Counted from the first letter of the stretch, positions 17,475 to 28,043 are shown. The stretch is 64,000 nucleotides of DNA from an uncultured Paracoccaceae bacterium (GCA_947499715.1 CANMPL010000001.1:1-64000), one strand, 5' to 3'. Program-made: numbers and translations. The notes: generated by a model not told the origin, from the sequence alone.

Positions 17475-17585
17475 TTTGGTCGGATCCACAAGTTAGGCAG
17501 GGCGGCATCGGCCCATGGGTCGAGGCAGCCCGGTGCGACCGGGCCAAAGCAACGCGGCCTTTATCGCAAAGTCTCAGCCCGGCTG

Positions 17586-19169
17586 CTAGTGCTTGAAATG
17601 GCGCATGCCGGTCAAGACCATGGCGATGCCTGCCTCATCGGCGGCGGCGATCACCTCATCGTCCCGCATCGAGCCCCCGGGCTGGATCACGCAGGTCGCC
17701 CCGGCGGCGGCGGCTTCCATCAGGCCATCGGCAAAGGGGAAGAACGCATCGGATGCCACAGCAGACCCTTGGGTCAATGGCGCAGGCAGGCCCAGCGCCT
17801 CGGCCATACGCTCGGCCTTTTTGGCGGCGATCAGGGCCGAATCCAGGCGGCTCATCTGGCCTGCACCAACGCCAACGGTCGCGCCATCCTTAACGTAGAC
17901 AATTGCGTTTGATTTGACGTGTTTGCCGACTTTCCACGCGAATTTCAGATCAGCCATTTGCGCGTCCGTTGGTTTCACTTTGGTCACCACGCGCAGATCG
18001 TCGTCGGCCACGTGGCCGGTGTCCTTGTCTTGCACCAGCATTCCGCCTGCGACCTGCCGGTAGGTCAGCATCGGAGCGCGTGGATCGGGCAGCGCATCAG
18101 TTGTCAAAAGCCGCAGGTTTTTCTTGGCCGCAAACACGGCCTTGGCCGCGTCAGAGGCACCGGGGGCGATGACGACCTCGGTGAAGATTTCCACGATGGC
18201 CTTGGCGGTGTCTTCATCCAGCGGCTGGTTCAGCGCGACGATCCCGCCAAAAGCGCTGGTGCGGTCGCAGTCGAACGCCTTTTGATAGGCCTCAAGCAGC
18301 GTCGCCCCCTGCGCCACGCCACAGGGGTTGGCGTGTTTGATGATCGCCACGGCTGGGCCGTCCTGGAACTCAGCGACCAGCTCGAACGCGGCGTCGGTGT
18401 CGTTGATATTATTGTAGGACAGCTCTTTGCCCTGATGCTGCTGGGCGGTGGCGACACCGGGACGGCCCGTGCCGTCGGTGTAAAACGCGGCCTGCTGATG
18501 GGGATTTTCACCATAGCGCATGGTCTGGCGGTGTTCGCCTGCAAAGGACCGGCGGCGCGGCTCTGCCAGATCGGTTGCCCCTGCCATCCAGGTCGAGACA
18601 GCGGTGTCATAAGCGGCGGTGCGACCATAGGCGGTTTGCGCAAGCCGTTGACGGAAAGAAAGCGTGGTCTGGCCGCCATTCGCGTCCAGCTCTGCCAGCA
18701 ATTCGGCATAATCCGCCACGTCGGTGACGACATTCACAAAGGCATGGTTCTTGGCGGCAGAGCGGATCATCGCAGGACCACCGATGTCGATATTCTCGAT
18801 ACAGGTGGCGAAATCGGCACCCTTGGCGACGGTTTCTTCAAATGGGTAAAGGTTCACAATCAGCAGATCGATGCCCGTGATGCCATGTTCATCCATCGCC
18901 GCCACATGGCCCGCATTGTCACGCACCGCCAAAAGACCGCCATGGACCACCGGATGCAGCGTTTTGACACGGCCATCCATCATCTCTGGGAAGCCTGTCA
19001 CCTCTGCCACATCTTTGACGTCCAGCCCTTCATCGCGCATCTGCTGGGCTGATCCACCGGTCGACAGCAATTCGACCCCATGGCCCGCAAGCGCATGCGC
19101 CAGTTCAATCATACCTGTCTTATCGGATACGGAAATCAACGCGCGGCGCACGGGATAAAGGTCAGTCAT
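17586..19169 (-). CDS. purH: bifunctional AICAR formyltransferase/IMP cyclohydrolase PurH
   Basis: A 527-residue cytosolic enzyme for the last two steps of IMP synthesis. The N-terminal MGS-like cyclohydrolase domain begins [13 protein letters not shown] and includes the STGGSA loop; the formyltransferase domain contains KHANPCG and [11 protein letters not shown]. Length is typical. The ATG at 19169 is chosen because the family begins just before the VSDKTG block. It follows the heparinase-like gene by 16 bases, suggesting cotranscription. Confidence 0.96.
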   Translation of the reverse strand: MTDLYPVRRALISVSDKTGMIELAHALAGHGVELLSTGGSAQQMRDEGLDVKDVAEVTGFPEMMDGRVKTLHPVVHGGLLAVRDNAGHVAAMDEHGITGIDLLIVNLYPFEETVAKGADFATCIENIDIGGPAMIRSAAKNHAFVNVVTDVADYAELLAELDANGGQTTLSFRQRLAQTAYGRTAAYDTAVSTWMAGATDLAEPRRRSFAGEHRQTMRYGENPHQQAAFYTDGTGRPGVATAQQHQGKELSYNNINDTDAAFELVAEFQDGPAVAIIKHANPCGVAQGATLLEAYQKAFDCDRTSAFGGIVALNQPLDEDTAKAIVEIFTEVVIAPGASDAAKAVFAAKKNLRLLTTDALPDPRAPMLTYRQVAGGMLVQDKDTGHVADDDLRVVTKVKPTDAQMADLKFAWKVGKHVKSNAIVYVKDGATVGVGAGQMSRLDSALIAAKKAERMAEALGLPAPLTQGSAVASDAFFPFADGLMEAAAAGATCVIQPGGSMRDDEVIAAADEAGIAMVLTGMRHFKH

Positions 19170-19185
19170 CAAGGGTCCCCAAGGT

Positions 19186-20931
19186 TTAGTCGTCCAAGCC
19201 GCCGGCAGCGGGCGCAAGATCGCGGACAACATCGGGTGTGTCCTGCGCCTTGCTTAACGTCCAGCGCACGCGGGTCGCATAGGCCATTGCGGCCCCGGAT
19301 AAAACCACCTGTTGCGCATGTCGGGGCTTAATTCGTCCGTTTTCAAGATAAACCGAAGGTTCCAGCGACAAATCCGCCATGCCATCATGGCGGAAGACCC
19401 AGATTTCACCTGATTTGAGCGCAAGCGACACCGCCGCACCACCCAAATCAAGCGATGCTTCGACATCGGGATGCAGATGGAAGCGGATCGCATACGGGAC
19501 GCCCTGCAGGGCGGTCATATCCAGTGCGCGGTCGAACCGGGCCTTGTCGCTGTCATCAAGGGTGGTGATCAGATCCTCGCCCACAAGGCCCCGGCCATGG
19601 GTCGCCATATCCAGAATGCGGGCATGGGTCAGCCCGTGGGTTGGTTGAAATCCGTTGTGCGACAATTCCAGCCGCCTGCCGTCATCCAGCTGCGAAACCT
19701 CGCATTGCACCAGTTCGGGGGCATCAATCAGCATTTCCTGCTGCCCCTGCCCCAACCGTCCCGGTGCCCCAAGTCGCGAAGAGGAATAGCCTGCAAGCCC
19801 CAGTGTCGAATGGCTTGGCGTCGCGCGCCCGGCCCGCCGCCAGTCCGGACCAAAGCTCGCACCAGAGCCGCAGTTCACGATCAGCGGACGGCGGCCAGAG
19901 GTCAGTTCAAACGCAAGGGTCGAGGCATGGGCATTCACCGACGGTGGCCCCACAGGTGGTTGGCTTGCATCAACGATCAACGATGTGCGGCCCGCGCTGA
20001 TCCGCACAAACCCCATGTGCAGCCCTTCGCCGGGTAAGGTGCGTACCGCACAGGTCGCAAGCGCCGTGTCCAGCCGCCCGTCAATGCCGCGCCCGCCCCC
20101 ATGAAACCGCGCAAGGCCACCATCGGCATGGCGCAACGCGCGCAGCGTCGGGGCGATGCGGGCGATCGCATCAGTCAGGGGCGCGGGCGGTGTCTTGCCG
20201 GATGAGCCTATGGCCTGAACCGCCCAGTTGAGCAGCGTAAACACCTCCAGCAATTCTTCGGGGTTGCGCGTCGGGATCCCGCCTTGCGCGTTGATCTGGC
20301 GGTCGCAGTCTTCAGCCAGCGCTGTGATCGCGGGGCCAACGTGCTTTTCCATGCCCTCGAGCGAAAGGCCTGCGTAGATCATCCCGGTCAGCGCCTCGAA
20401 CCGGGGCAACCCGGCCCGCGCCGTGCGCCAGCGCTTCGACAAAAACAGGGTCTGCTGGCCCAAGGACCGAAAGAACCGCTGGCTTGGCACCTTCTCGATC
20501 CCTCGCAATAGAAACAAGCCGTGATTGATCCAGCGGATCAGACGGCGGCCGGTCAGGTCAGGCGTCCAGCCAGGGCCCGTCCCGTTGCCGTAGCGTGTAA
20601 TCCAGTCCTGCACCCACCGTTGCGCCTTTTCGCGCGCGCGGGCATCACCGACGGCCGCCAGATCATCCAGCCATGCGCAGCCCTGCGTTTCCGACACGAC
20701 CAAGTCGTCACCGATGACGTCCCAGACCGACCCATCCTTGGTTTCCGTCAGCGTGCCCGCAAACAGCAGATTACCGGCAACAAGTTGCCGACCGCGGGCA
20801 AAATGACCAATGGTGCGGGGCTCAGGTGCCGTCACAAATGCCGTCGCAGGCTTTGCACGCGCGGCACGGCGCGCGGCAACGCGATGCATGAAAGCCGTGC
20901 GTCTTGCACGCCATGTCTGCGGATCGGCCAA
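19186..20931 (-). CDS. heparinase II/III-like protein
   Basis: A 581-residue protein with an alpha-helical N-terminal toroid region (repeated W, e.g. [19 protein letters not shown]) and a C-terminal beta domain ([31 protein letters not shown]) as in heparinase II/III-family lyases. No clear signal peptide is visible, so secretion is uncertain. Genes of this family sit between rsmB and purH in many Rhodobacteraceae genomes (from memory), where their substrate is not known to me. Cotranscription with purH is likely. Confidence 0.87.
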   Translation of the reverse strand: MADPQTWRARRTAFMHRVAARRAARAKPATAFVTAPEPRTIGHFARGRQLVAGNLLFAGTLTETKDGSVWDVIGDDLVVSETQGCAWLDDLAAVGDARAREKAQRWVQDWITRYGNGTGPGWTPDLTGRRLIRWINHGLFLLRGIEKVPSQRFFRSLGQQTLFLSKRWRTARAGLPRFEALTGMIYAGLSLEGMEKHVGPAITALAEDCDRQINAQGGIPTRNPEELLEVFTLLNWAVQAIGSSGKTPPAPLTDAIARIAPTLRALRHADGGLARFHGGGRGIDGRLDTALATCAVRTLPGEGLHMGFVRISAGRTSLIVDASQPPVGPPSVNAHASTLAFELTSGRRPLIVNCGSGASFGPDWRRAGRATPSHSTLGLAGYSSSRLGAPGRLGQGQQEMLIDAPELVQCEVSQLDDGRRLELSHNGFQPTHGLTHARILDMATHGRGLVGEDLITTLDDSDKARFDRALDMTALQGVPYAIRFHLHPDVEASLDLGGAAVSLALKSGEIWVFRHDGMADLSLEPSVYLENGRIKPRHAQQVVLSGAAMAYATRVRWTLSKAQDTPDVVRDLAPAAGGLDD

Positions 20932-21001
20932 ATTCTGCTGCCTCGGTCTGCGGCATTACGCCGTCTTCTTTGGCAAAGGTTAACGCAGCGCAAGATTCGT
21001 G

Positions 21002-22270
21002 TCACGCAGGTTTGACGAGAACCGCCATATAAAATCCGTCCATGCCGCCATGTTCGGCCCAGTAATCGGGCCGCAGCCGCAATCCACCCTCTTGCGTGAT
21101 CCATGCAGAATCAATCCACGATAGCGCCAGCGCGTCACGGTCCACGGTCAGGGCGTGGCGTGCAATCGCCTCTTCCACCTGAACCTCACCTTCGTCGGGC
21201 AGCAAAGAGCAGGTGCAGAACACCAAGCGCCCGCCCGGCTTGAGAAGGGTCAATGCGTGGTCAATCATCGCCGATTGCTGCGCGATCAGCCCGGCAAATT
21301 CAGCGCCGTCTTTCGCATAAGGCAAATCGGGGTGTCGCCGGATCGTGCCAGTGGCCGAACAGGGCGCATCCAGCAACACGGCGTCCCATTGGCCGGTTAC
21401 ATCAAATGCATCCATGATCAGCGTCTCGGCCGTCAGTTGGGTCCGATTGAGGTTTTCAACAACACGGGCCATGCGATTGGCAGAGGCATCGACCGCCGTA
21501 ACCGTGGCACCGCCAGCGGCCAGTTGCAGTGACTTGCCACCCGGGGCCGCGCAAAGATCTAGCACCGCAAGCCCCGATACATCACCCAAAAGCGCAACAG
21601 GCATCGCAGCCGCGGCATCCTGCACCCACCAATCACCGGCGTCATAACCGGGCAATGCAGAAACCTGCCCTTGATCCGCCAAACGGACAGTTCCATTTGG
21701 CAGCACAACCCCGCCTGTGGCCGCCGCAACTGCTGCTGGATCCTTGGCTGACAAATCCAGCGGCGCACCGGCAAAATGCGCCTTTTCGATCGCGGCCATC
21801 GCCTTGCGGCCCCATGCGGACACAAGCGGTTGCCGCAGCCACGGCGGCATAATTGGCGTCTGGGCCTTGGCCCAGTCCTCAATCGAAACTTTGCGCAACA
21901 CGGCATTCACCAGCCCCTTCAGGCTACCGGTGCGTTTGTTGCGGGCCACGATTTCCACATAGGCGTTGACGACACCATGCGGCGCCTCGCCCGCGCCCAG
22001 TTCCGCCACCCCGAGCCGCAATGCATTGCGCACAAAGATCGGTGGGTTCTTTTTCAGGTGCGGCTTTAGCAGCCGGTCGGCCCGGTCCAAACCGCGCAGG
22101 GCATCGGTCGCCAAACGCTGCGCACGGGCGCGGTCGGGTGCGGCCAGCCGGTCCAACGCGCCGCTGCCGATCAACTCGGACATCAGACGCCCTTCGGTCG
22201 TGACCTGTTGCAGCAGGTGGTGGGCGGCGCGGCGCGGCGCGAGACCGGATGTGTCGGGCTTGTCTGTCAT
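21002..22270 (-). CDS. rsmB: 16S rRNA (cytosine-5) methyltransferase RsmB/Fmu
   Basis: A 422-residue enzyme that methylates a conserved cytosine (C967 in E. coli numbering) of 16S rRNA. The N-terminal NusB-like RNA-binding domain (about residues 8-135) is followed by the Rossmann methyltransferase with LDLCAAPGGKSLQLA, DAPCSATG and CTCSLLPDEGE; both active-site cysteines are present. The ATG at 22270 is divergent from the DUF1674 gene, with only 25 bases between the starts. Confidence 0.94.
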   Translation of the reverse strand: MTDKPDTSGLAPRRAAHHLLQQVTTEGRLMSELIGSGALDRLAAPDRARAQRLATDALRGLDRADRLLKPHLKKNPPIFVRNALRLGVAELGAGEAPHGVVNAYVEIVARNKRTGSLKGLVNAVLRKVSIEDWAKAQTPIMPPWLRQPLVSAWGRKAMAAIEKAHFAGAPLDLSAKDPAAVAAATGGVVLPNGTVRLADQGQVSALPGYDAGDWWVQDAAAAMPVALLGDVSGLAVLDLCAAPGGKSLQLAAGGATVTAVDASANRMARVVENLNRTQLTAETLIMDAFDVTGQWDAVLLDAPCSATGTIRRHPDLPYAKDGAEFAGLIAQQSAMIDHALTLLKPGGRLVFCTCSLLPDEGEVQVEEAIARHALTVDRDALALSWIDSAWITQEGGLRLRPDYWAEHGGMDGFYMAVLVKPA

Positions 22271-22295
22271 GGCATGCGGCGTATATCACTGCATC

Positions 22296-22475
22296 ATGAC
22301 CGACAAGCCATCAGACCTGCCGCCTGCTGCCAAACGTGCACTGGCCGAAGCCGAAGAGCGCCGCCGCAAGGCGCAAAGTGATGATGTGCGCCCCAAGGAA
22401 TATGGTGGGCGGGACGGGCCAGAGCCTGTGCGCTATGGCGATTGGGAAAAGAAAGGAATAGCTGTCGATTTCTGA
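22296..22475 (+). CDS. DUF1674 (SDHAF4-like) small protein
   Basis: A 59-residue basic/acidic protein with the conserved C-terminal core KEYGGRDGPEPVRYGDWEKKG and DF ending, the signature of DUF1674, which includes the succinate dehydrogenase assembly factor SDHAF4. The N-terminal half is helical and alanine/arginine-rich. By family it would assist maturation of the flavinylated succinate dehydrogenase subunit. It is divergent from rsmB, and the two likely share a compact promoter region. Confidence 0.82.
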   Translation: MTDKPSDLPPAAKRALAEAEERRRKAQSDDVRPKEYGGRDGPEPVRYGDWEKKGIAVDF

Positions 22476-22499
22476 ACAAAGGTAGGAAGGTCGCCCAGC

Positions 22500-22862
22500 C
22501 TAGCGCAGACGAAATGACGCGCTATCGCCCGCACCCTGATCGGTGGTGAACCGCATCTGGTTGCCCGCCACCTCAACCAATTGGCAATTATAGGGGATCG
22601 GGTCACCGCCCCAGGCCATCTCTCGGCAGAAGTATCCGTTTTGCCATGACCACGATCCCGTCACAGCCCAGCCCATCGCAGAGCCTTGGATTTGACCGGT
22701 GGGGGCGACGGCCAGATTGAGGTTATAAAGCCGATTGGTCAGGTTCCGTTCACCGATAAGGGCCAGAAATTCTGATTGATCGGTCACAGGGCGAAAGTCC
22801 TGCGCCTTGGCCGGCAGGGCAAAACCAATCGCAATTGCGCAGATGGTCAATCCAATTTTCAT
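22500..22862 (-). CDS. hypothetical periplasmic protein
   Basis: A 120-residue protein with a signal peptide (cleavage likely after AKA, residue 20) and a beta-rich mature domain with two cysteines (YFCREMAWGGDPIPYNCQL). A strong GGGAGGATC ribosome binding site precedes the ATG. Similar small secreted proteins occur in Rhodobacteraceae, but I do not know a function. Confidence 0.7.
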   Translation of the reverse strand: MKIGLTICAIAIGFALPAKAQDFRPVTDQSEFLALIGERNLTNRLYNLNLAVAPTGQIQGSAMGWAVTGSWSWQNGYFCREMAWGGDPIPYNCQLVEVAGNQMRFTTDQGAGDSASFRLR

Positions 22863-22952
22863 AACGATCCTCCCGAAAGACGTCCTTTCAAGGGATACGT
22901 AGCGAGAGGCGGTGTGGTTCTAAATTTTCTGGCTCATGCGGCGAAAACCGGC

Positions 22953-23762
22953 CTAGAGGCCCAGAACATCCATCATATCATAGTGCCCCGGCTTCTTGTC
23001 CTGCCCCCAAAGCGCGGCCCGGATGGCCCCACGCGCAAAGAGCGCCCGGTCGGTTGCCATGTGGCGCAAAACGATCCGCTCACCCGCGGCGGCGAACAGC
23101 ACATCGTGCTCGCCAATAATGTCGCCGCCCCGAATGGCGGTAAAGCCGATGTCGCCCTTTTTACGCGCACCGGTGATGCCATCGCGCCCGCTGTCGCGCA
23201 CATCGTTCAGGTCAACGCCACGACCTTGGGCCGCAGCCTCGCCCAGCATCAACGCCGTGCCAGAGGGCGCGTCGACTTTGTGGTGGTGATGCGCCTCAAT
23301 CACTTCGATATCAAAGTCATCGTCCAATGCGGCGGCAACCATTTTTGTCAGCTTTGTCAAAAGGTTCACGCCAAGCGACATATTGCCTGCACGGACGATA
23401 ACCGCATGGTGGGCAGCATGACCAATGGCCTTGATATCGTCATCTGTAAGGCCCGTTGTCCCAATGACATGCACCGCGCGCGCCTGTGCCGCGAGTTCCG
23501 AAAACGCGACCGTTGCGGCGGGTGAGGTAAAGTCGATCACCGCCTGCGCTTGGGCAAATGCGGGCAGCGGGTCGTCGGTGACAGCCACACCAATCGCAGC
23601 CCCGCCCATCGCGACGCCAACGTCCTGCCCGACCCAATCGTGACCAGGCCGTTCCAATGCGCCCACCAACCGGGCCTTATCGCCTTCGCCGATCAGCTTG
23701 ATCAACGTCTGGCCCATGCGGCCAGAAGCCCCTGTCACCACGATCCCCGGTCGTTCTGTCAT
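22953..23762 (-). CDS. dapB: 4-hydroxy-tetrahydrodipicolinate reductase
   Basis: A 269-residue cytosolic enzyme of the lysine/diaminopimelate pathway. The nucleotide-binding GASGRMG (about residues 11-17) and the catalytic [15 protein letters not shown] block with its His/Lys pair are intact, and [10 protein letters not shown] and GTTG match the family. Length is typical. A P-loop gene follows upstream on the same strand after 27 bases. Confidence 0.95.
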   Translation of the reverse strand: MTERPGIVVTGASGRMGQTLIKLIGEGDKARLVGALERPGHDWVGQDVGVAMGGAAIGVAVTDDPLPAFAQAQAVIDFTSPAATVAFSELAAQARAVHVIGTTGLTDDDIKAIGHAAHHAVIVRAGNMSLGVNLLTKLTKMVAAALDDDFDIEVIEAHHHHKVDAPSGTALMLGEAAAQGRGVDLNDVRDSGRDGITGARKKGDIGFTAIRGGDIIGEHDVLFAAAGERIVLRHMATDRALFARGAIRAALWGQDKKPGHYDMMDVLGL

Positions 23763-23789
23763 TGTCGCGTTCCTTTTGGTTGCAGCTTC

Positions 23790-24314
23790 TTAGCCCGGTG
23801 CGCCGGGGCTGGAAAGGGATTGGTCCGCACCATGCACCACGACGTTGAACCCCTCGCCGGGCGTGGGAGGCACAAAATGGCGTGCGAACTGGTCAAATTG
23901 CGCCTCGGTCGCCGCAAAGGGGTGATCGCCCTGTGCATTGCGCGCGCGCAGCCGTGCCCGGCAAAGATCATCGGGCAGATCAAGCAGGTGCATCTGGTGC
24001 GCGACATGCGCCAGATCAAGGATGTCGCGCATCCACTGACGCTGTTCAGCCGTGTTTGCCGGAAAGTCGAGCACCACGCTTTGCCCTGCGTTCAGGAGCG
24101 CGACAACATGCGGCGCCATCACGCCGCGCAGCCGCTTTGCCACACGCACGTAATCAGCAATTCCATTGATCTCACCCGGATAAAGCGCCGCGAGCCAGTC
24201 GTCTTCAACGATCAATACCGCACCGTCCCTGTCCGCCAATTGCCGGGCAAGTGTGGATTTACCAGCGGCGATCTTGCCGCAAAACATATGCAAAGTTGGT
24301 GTCAAAGAGGTCAT
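23790..24314 (-). CDS. P-loop ATPase/kinase-like protein (zeta-toxin/AAA_33-like)
   Basis: A 174-residue protein with an N-terminal Walker A motif (CGKIAAGKSTLA), an acidic VEDDW, and an arginine-rich helix LCRARLRARNAQGDH typical of small kinases that phosphorylate metabolites, nucleotides or sugars. No antitoxin-like partner is adjacent, so a toxin role is not supported. ATG at 24314 is chosen; 24323 is an in-frame alternative. It is followed by dapB on the same strand. Confidence 0.75.
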   Translation of the reverse strand: MTSLTPTLHMFCGKIAAGKSTLARQLADRDGAVLIVEDDWLAALYPGEINGIADYVRVAKRLRGVMAPHVVALLNAGQSVVLDFPANTAEQRQWMRDILDLAHVAHQMHLLDLPDDLCRARLRARNAQGDHPFAATEAQFDQFARHFVPPTPGEGFNVVVHGADQSLSSPGAPG

Positions 24315-24556
24315 GAAAACCATCCGTCGTTTTGGGCGCAGGCCGCGCCGCTGTTGTTCCAGAAAAATACGCCATCCGGCCCGGTCAATCAGGCCGGGAG
24401 GATAATTCGCATCCGCGCCACGCGGGCAGGTTTCAGAACACAGGTTTTCATCAGGACGATTTGCCCCGAATTGCCAAAGACGTCCAGATCCCCACAAAAC
24501 CGCGCGCGACACAGTCGCACCTTGGCAACAGGCCGCCAAACCCTTAGGTGGGCGGC

Positions 24557-24952
24557 ATGGCAAAGAACCGATCATCCGAAGGGCGCGGCCCCTCTCAGCG
24601 GCAGTTGCGTGTGGGCGAATTGATCCGCCGCCGCTTGTCAGAATTGTTGCAGCGGGGCGAAATCCACGACCCCGATCTGGAACGCATGTCCATCACCGTG
24701 GGCGAGGTGCGCTGTTCCCCCGATCTGGGCGTTGCCACCGCTTACCTTTTGCCGCTGGGCGGTGAAGGCAAGGAAGAGATGCTGGCACTTCTTCGCAAGA
24801 ACCGCCACGAGATCCGGCGCGAAGTTGGCAAGGCCCTGTCAATCAAGTTCACGCCAGAGATCCGGTTCCAGATCGACGACACCTTTGACCGCATGGACGC
24901 GACGCGGAAACTGTTCGAGGACGGCCACGTCCGGCAGGATCTGGACGACTGA
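24557..24952 (+). CDS. rbfA: 30S ribosome-binding factor RbfA
   Basis: A 131-residue KH-like-fold protein that aids 16S rRNA 5' processing and cold adaptation. RQLRVGELIRRRLSELLQRG, SITVGEVRCSPDL and the terminal helix FDRMDATRKLFE match the family. AGGTGGG precedes the ATG at 24557. Its stop overlaps the next gene as TGATG. It begins the rbfA-truB-rpsO-pnp neighbourhood; nusA and infB are not next to it here. Confidence 0.93.
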   Translation: MAKNRSSEGRGPSQRQLRVGELIRRRLSELLQRGEIHDPDLERMSITVGEVRCSPDLGVATAYLLPLGGEGKEEMLALLRKNRHEIRREVGKALSIKFTPEIRFQIDDTFDRMDATRKLFEDGHVRQDLDD

Positions 24953-25662
24953 TGCGCGCGCATTGGGTGATTGCCGCACTGTGGGCCACTCCTGCGGCGG
25001 CTGTGACCTGCGAAGATCTGACATTTGAGGGCCACAGCCTGACAGCCTGCACCGTTGCGGCATCGGAAGACCTGCGCCTGTTCCACCGCGATGACGCAGG
25101 CGGCATTCTGGGCGGATTTTCTGCGGTCGAAGATCACGCGGGCGGCACGCTGGCCTTTGCGATGAATGCGGGCATGTATCACGATGACCGCGCCCCGGTC
25201 GGGCTTTACCGAGAAGACGGGAAGGAAACGCAGCGCCTGATCACCTCTGACGGGCCGGGCAACTTTGGTCTGTTGCCTAATGGCGTGTTTTGTTTTGGCG
25301 ATGGCAGCTTGCGCGTCATGGAAAGCCTAAAATTTCAGTCCGCGGATCCGACCTGCCCGTTTGCCACACAATCCGGGCCGATGCTGGTGATTGACGGTGC
25401 GCTTCATCCGCGGTTCATCCCCGGCGGCAGTTCCAAGTTCACGCGCAACGGCGTCGGCACCACGACGGATGGGCAAACGGCGGTATTCGTGATCGCCAAT
25501 GACCCGGTGAACTTTCACACCTTCGGTCGTGTTTTCCGCGACGTGCTGGGCCTATCGCAGGCTTTATACTTTGACGGCAAAGTCAGCAGGCTTTATGCGC
25601 CCGATCTTGGACGGGCGGACATCGGGTTCCAGCTTGGTCCGATTGTCGGAGTGGTGGAGTAG
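24952..25662 (+). CDS. DUF2233/phosphodiester glycosidase-like secreted protein
   Basis: A 236-residue exported protein with a signal peptide (cleavage near AAA-VTC). The core DLRLFHRDDAG, AMNAGMYHDDRAPVGLY, QSGPMLVIDG and RNGVGTTTDG matches the DUF2233/NAGPA family of phosphodiester glycosidases. The start overlaps the rbfA stop as TGATG, so it is coupled to rbfA although its predicted periplasmic role is unrelated. The substrate is unknown. Confidence 0.85.
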   Translation: MRAHWVIAALWATPAAAVTCEDLTFEGHSLTACTVAASEDLRLFHRDDAGGILGGFSAVEDHAGGTLAFAMNAGMYHDDRAPVGLYREDGKETQRLITSDGPGNFGLLPNGVFCFGDGSLRVMESLKFQSADPTCPFATQSGPMLVIDGALHPRFIPGGSSKFTRNGVGTTTDGQTAVFVIANDPVNFHTFGRVFRDVLGLSQALYFDGKVSRLYAPDLGRADIGFQLGPIVGVVE

Positions 25663-25668
25663 CAGCAA

Positions 25669-26577
25669 ATGGCACGCAGGAAAAAGGGCCGGGATATCTC
25701 GGGCTGGCTGGTGGTGGACAAACCCGCCGGGATCACCTCAACGTCGGTGGTCAACAAAGTGCGCTGGGCGCTGGAGGCCAAAAAGGCCGGGCACGCAGGC
25801 ACGCTTGATCCCGATGCCACCGGCGTGCTGGCCGTGGCCTTGGGCGAGGCCACCAAGACAGTGCCCTTTATCACCGACGCGCTGAAGGCCTATCAGTTCA
25901 CCGTGCGGCTGGGGCAGTCCACCAATACCGATGATGCCGAGGGTGAGGTGATCGCTGAATGCGAAGAACGTCCCACCGACGATCAGATCAAGGACGCGCT
26001 TGGCCAATTCGTCGGCGACATCATGCAGGTGCCGCCGCAGTTTTCAGCCGTCAAAATTGATGGAGAGCGTGCTTACAAGCGCGCGCGCGACGGCGAGGCG
26101 ATGGAGATTGCCGCGCGGCCATTATGGGTCGAGGAATTGTTGCTGATTGACCGCCCCGACCCAGATCACGTGACGCTGGAAATGACCTGCGGCAAGGGTG
26201 GTTACGTGCGGTCCATCGCCCGCGATCTGGGTGCCGCATTGGGCTGTCATGGCCATGTGCGCGAATTGCGTCGGATCTGGTCGGGGCCGTTTGATGCCGC
26301 CGATGGCGTCACGCTTGATCAGGTCGACGCAGAGGCGCGGACGCCCGCGCTGGATGCCCGGTTGCTCCCTTTGGAGGTTGGATTGAGCGATCTGCCAGAG
26401 GTCCGTTGCCTGGCCGAAAGCGTTTCCAAGCTGCGCAATGGCAACCCTGCCGAGGTGATCACAAGCGACGCAAATTACGGCGATGAGGTCTGGGCCTCAT
26501 ATGGGGGCAAAGCGGTCGCTGTCGGGCAATACCTTGGCGGCAAGATCCAGCCCAGCCGCGTGTTCGCGGCTGAATGA
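25669..26577 (+). CDS. truB: tRNA pseudouridine(55) synthase TruB
   Basis: A 302-residue enzyme that makes pseudouridine 55 in the T arm of tRNA. The catalytic Asp47 lies in [14 protein letters not shown], and the KxxxGxxS-like DKPAGITST and [10 protein letters not shown] blocks are present. Length fits the alphaproteobacterial form. It starts 7 bases after the DUF2233 gene and overlaps the next gene as ATGA. Confidence 0.95.
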   Translation: MARRKKGRDISGWLVVDKPAGITSTSVVNKVRWALEAKKAGHAGTLDPDATGVLAVALGEATKTVPFITDALKAYQFTVRLGQSTNTDDAEGEVIAECEERPTDDQIKDALGQFVGDIMQVPPQFSAVKIDGERAYKRARDGEAMEIAARPLWVEELLLIDRPDPDHVTLEMTCGKGGYVRSIARDLGAALGCHGHVRELRRIWSGPFDAADGVTLDQVDAEARTPALDARLLPLEVGLSDLPEVRCLAESVSKLRNGNPAEVITSDANYGDEVWASYGGKAVAVGQYLGGKIQPSRVFAAE

Positions 26578-27080
26578 TCACGCGACAGCATCAGACCGAC
26601 GCAGCGACCTCTACAGCGATCTATTCGGATTGCGAAACCTACCGCTACGCCTTGACCCGCCAATGGGGGGACGGGCCAAATCTGCTTTACGTGATGCTGA
26701 ACCCCTCCAAAGCGACCGAGCTGGCGAATGATCCCACGGTAGAGCGGTGCGAGCGACGCGCGCGCGCCTTGGGCTACGGCGCATTTCGGGTGACCAACAT
26801 TTTTGGTCTCCGCGAAACAGACCCCTACGCGATGCGCAGGCACGCGGCCCCAGATGGGCCTGAAAACGACACCGTCCTACGCCAAGCGGCGATGTGGGCC
26901 GATGACATTCTGGCGGCTTGGGGCACCCATGGCGCACACCGGGCGCGCGGGCCAGATGTCGCTCAGATTTTGCGTGACACGGGCCAGCCGCTTTACCATC
27001 TTGGGCTGACCAAAGACGGGCATCCGCGCCATCCGCTATATGTGGCCTATGCCCAACCTCTGATCCGGTGGACGCAATGA
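26574..27080 (+). CDS. DUF1643 family protein
   Basis: A 168-residue soluble protein with the DUF1643 hallmarks: [52 protein letters not shown] and a C-terminal [14 protein letters not shown]. No catalytic assignment is known to me. It overlaps truB (ATGA) and the following hydrolase (ATGA), so three genes are translationally coupled. Confidence 0.88.
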   Translation: MITRQHQTDAATSTAIYSDCETYRYALTRQWGDGPNLLYVMLNPSKATELANDPTVERCERRARALGYGAFRVTNIFGLRETDPYAMRRHAAPDGPENDTVLRQAAMWADDILAAWGTHGAHRARGPDVAQILRDTGQPLYHLGLTKDGHPRHPLYVAYAQPLIRWTQ

Positions 27081-27958
27081 TTGAAGGCTTTTCTCAGACC
27101 TATGTGCCTTGCGGCGATGTTACTTTGTCGGTGCATCGGGGCGGAACGGGTGCACCGTTGATCCTGCTGCACGGATATCCGCAAAACCACCACTGCTGGG
27201 AAAAGGTGGCGCCAACGCTGGCCGCCCATTTTGACGTGATTATCCCCGACCTGCGTGGCTATGGCGACAGCGATGCGCCACCCGACAACGCCGACCACAG
27301 CGCCTATTCCAAACGCCAGATGGCCGCCGACATTCTGGCCATGATGGTCGCGCTGGACCTGCCCCGTGCCCACATCCTTGGACACGACCGTGGCGGGCGC
27401 GTGGCCTACCGTTTTGCGCTGGATCATCCTGAACGCCTCGACCGCTTGGGCATCATTGAAATCGTGCCAACGGGCGACTTTTGGGATCAATGGAACGCGG
27501 AACTGGCAATGAAGGCCTATCACTGGACGTTTTTGGCCCAGCCTGCCCCGCTGCCGGAACGGATGATCGGCGCTGATCCTGCGGGCTATATCGAGTGGAC
27601 GCTGAGCGCCTGGAACAACACCCAGTCGCTTGCCCCCTTCAGCCCTGCGGCGCTGAAAAGTTATACCAAACAGGCGCTTGATCCCGCCCACCTTCATGCG
27701 ATGTGCGCCGATTATCGCGCCGGGGCCACGTTTGACCGGGCGTTGGATACGGCTGATGCGGGCCGACAAATTACGGCACCGCTGCACTTTTTGTGGTCCG
27801 AGGATGGTTTTCCAGCCCAAACCGGCGACCCTATGGCGCTTTGGCGTAAATGGGCCACTCAGGTGACGGGCCAATCCTGCGTCGCCGGTCATTTTGTGAT
27901 GGAAGAAAATCCCAACGCGGTGCTTGACGCCTTCTTGCCGTTCTTCACCGGGTCTTAA
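27077..27958 (+). CDS. alpha/beta hydrolase, fluoroacetate/haloacetate dehalogenase-like
   Basis: A 293-residue alpha/beta hydrolase. The nucleophile is Asp104 in LGHDRGGRVAYR, with Arg105 and Arg108; His149-Trp150 (AYHWTF), Tyr213 (DYRAG) and His272 (GHFVMEENP) follow. As I recall, fluoroacetate dehalogenases use this set for carboxylate binding, halide stabilisation and catalysis. The residue at the usual acid position (128) is Glu rather than Asp (IIEIVPT). The ATG at 27077 overlaps the DUF1643 stop; a GTG at 27068 is possible. Haloacid hydrolysis is the best guess; a general epoxide hydrolase or esterase is less likely given the Arg/Arg/Trp set. Confidence 0.8.
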   Translation: MIEGFSQTYVPCGDVTLSVHRGGTGAPLILLHGYPQNHHCWEKVAPTLAAHFDVIIPDLRGYGDSDAPPDNADHSAYSKRQMAADILAMMVALDLPRAHILGHDRGGRVAYRFALDHPERLDRLGIIEIVPTGDFWDQWNAELAMKAYHWTFLAQPAPLPERMIGADPAGYIEWTLSAWNNTQSLAPFSPAALKSYTKQALDPAHLHAMCADYRAGATFDRALDTADAGRQITAPLHFLWSEDGFPAQTGDPMALWRKWATQVTGQSCVAGHFVMEENPNAVLDAFLPFFTGS

Positions 27959-28043
27959 CCAAAACATCAGAATCTTGGCCCATGCCGCCGCAAGATGTGT
28001 TATCCCTCGCGGTGGTCGGGGGCGATCTTTTGAGAGTGTCGAC

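Noticed and set aside
23790-24314. Zeta-toxin of a toxin-antitoxin pair
   Set aside because: Only the general P-loop kinase pattern is present, and no small antitoxin gene is adjacent.
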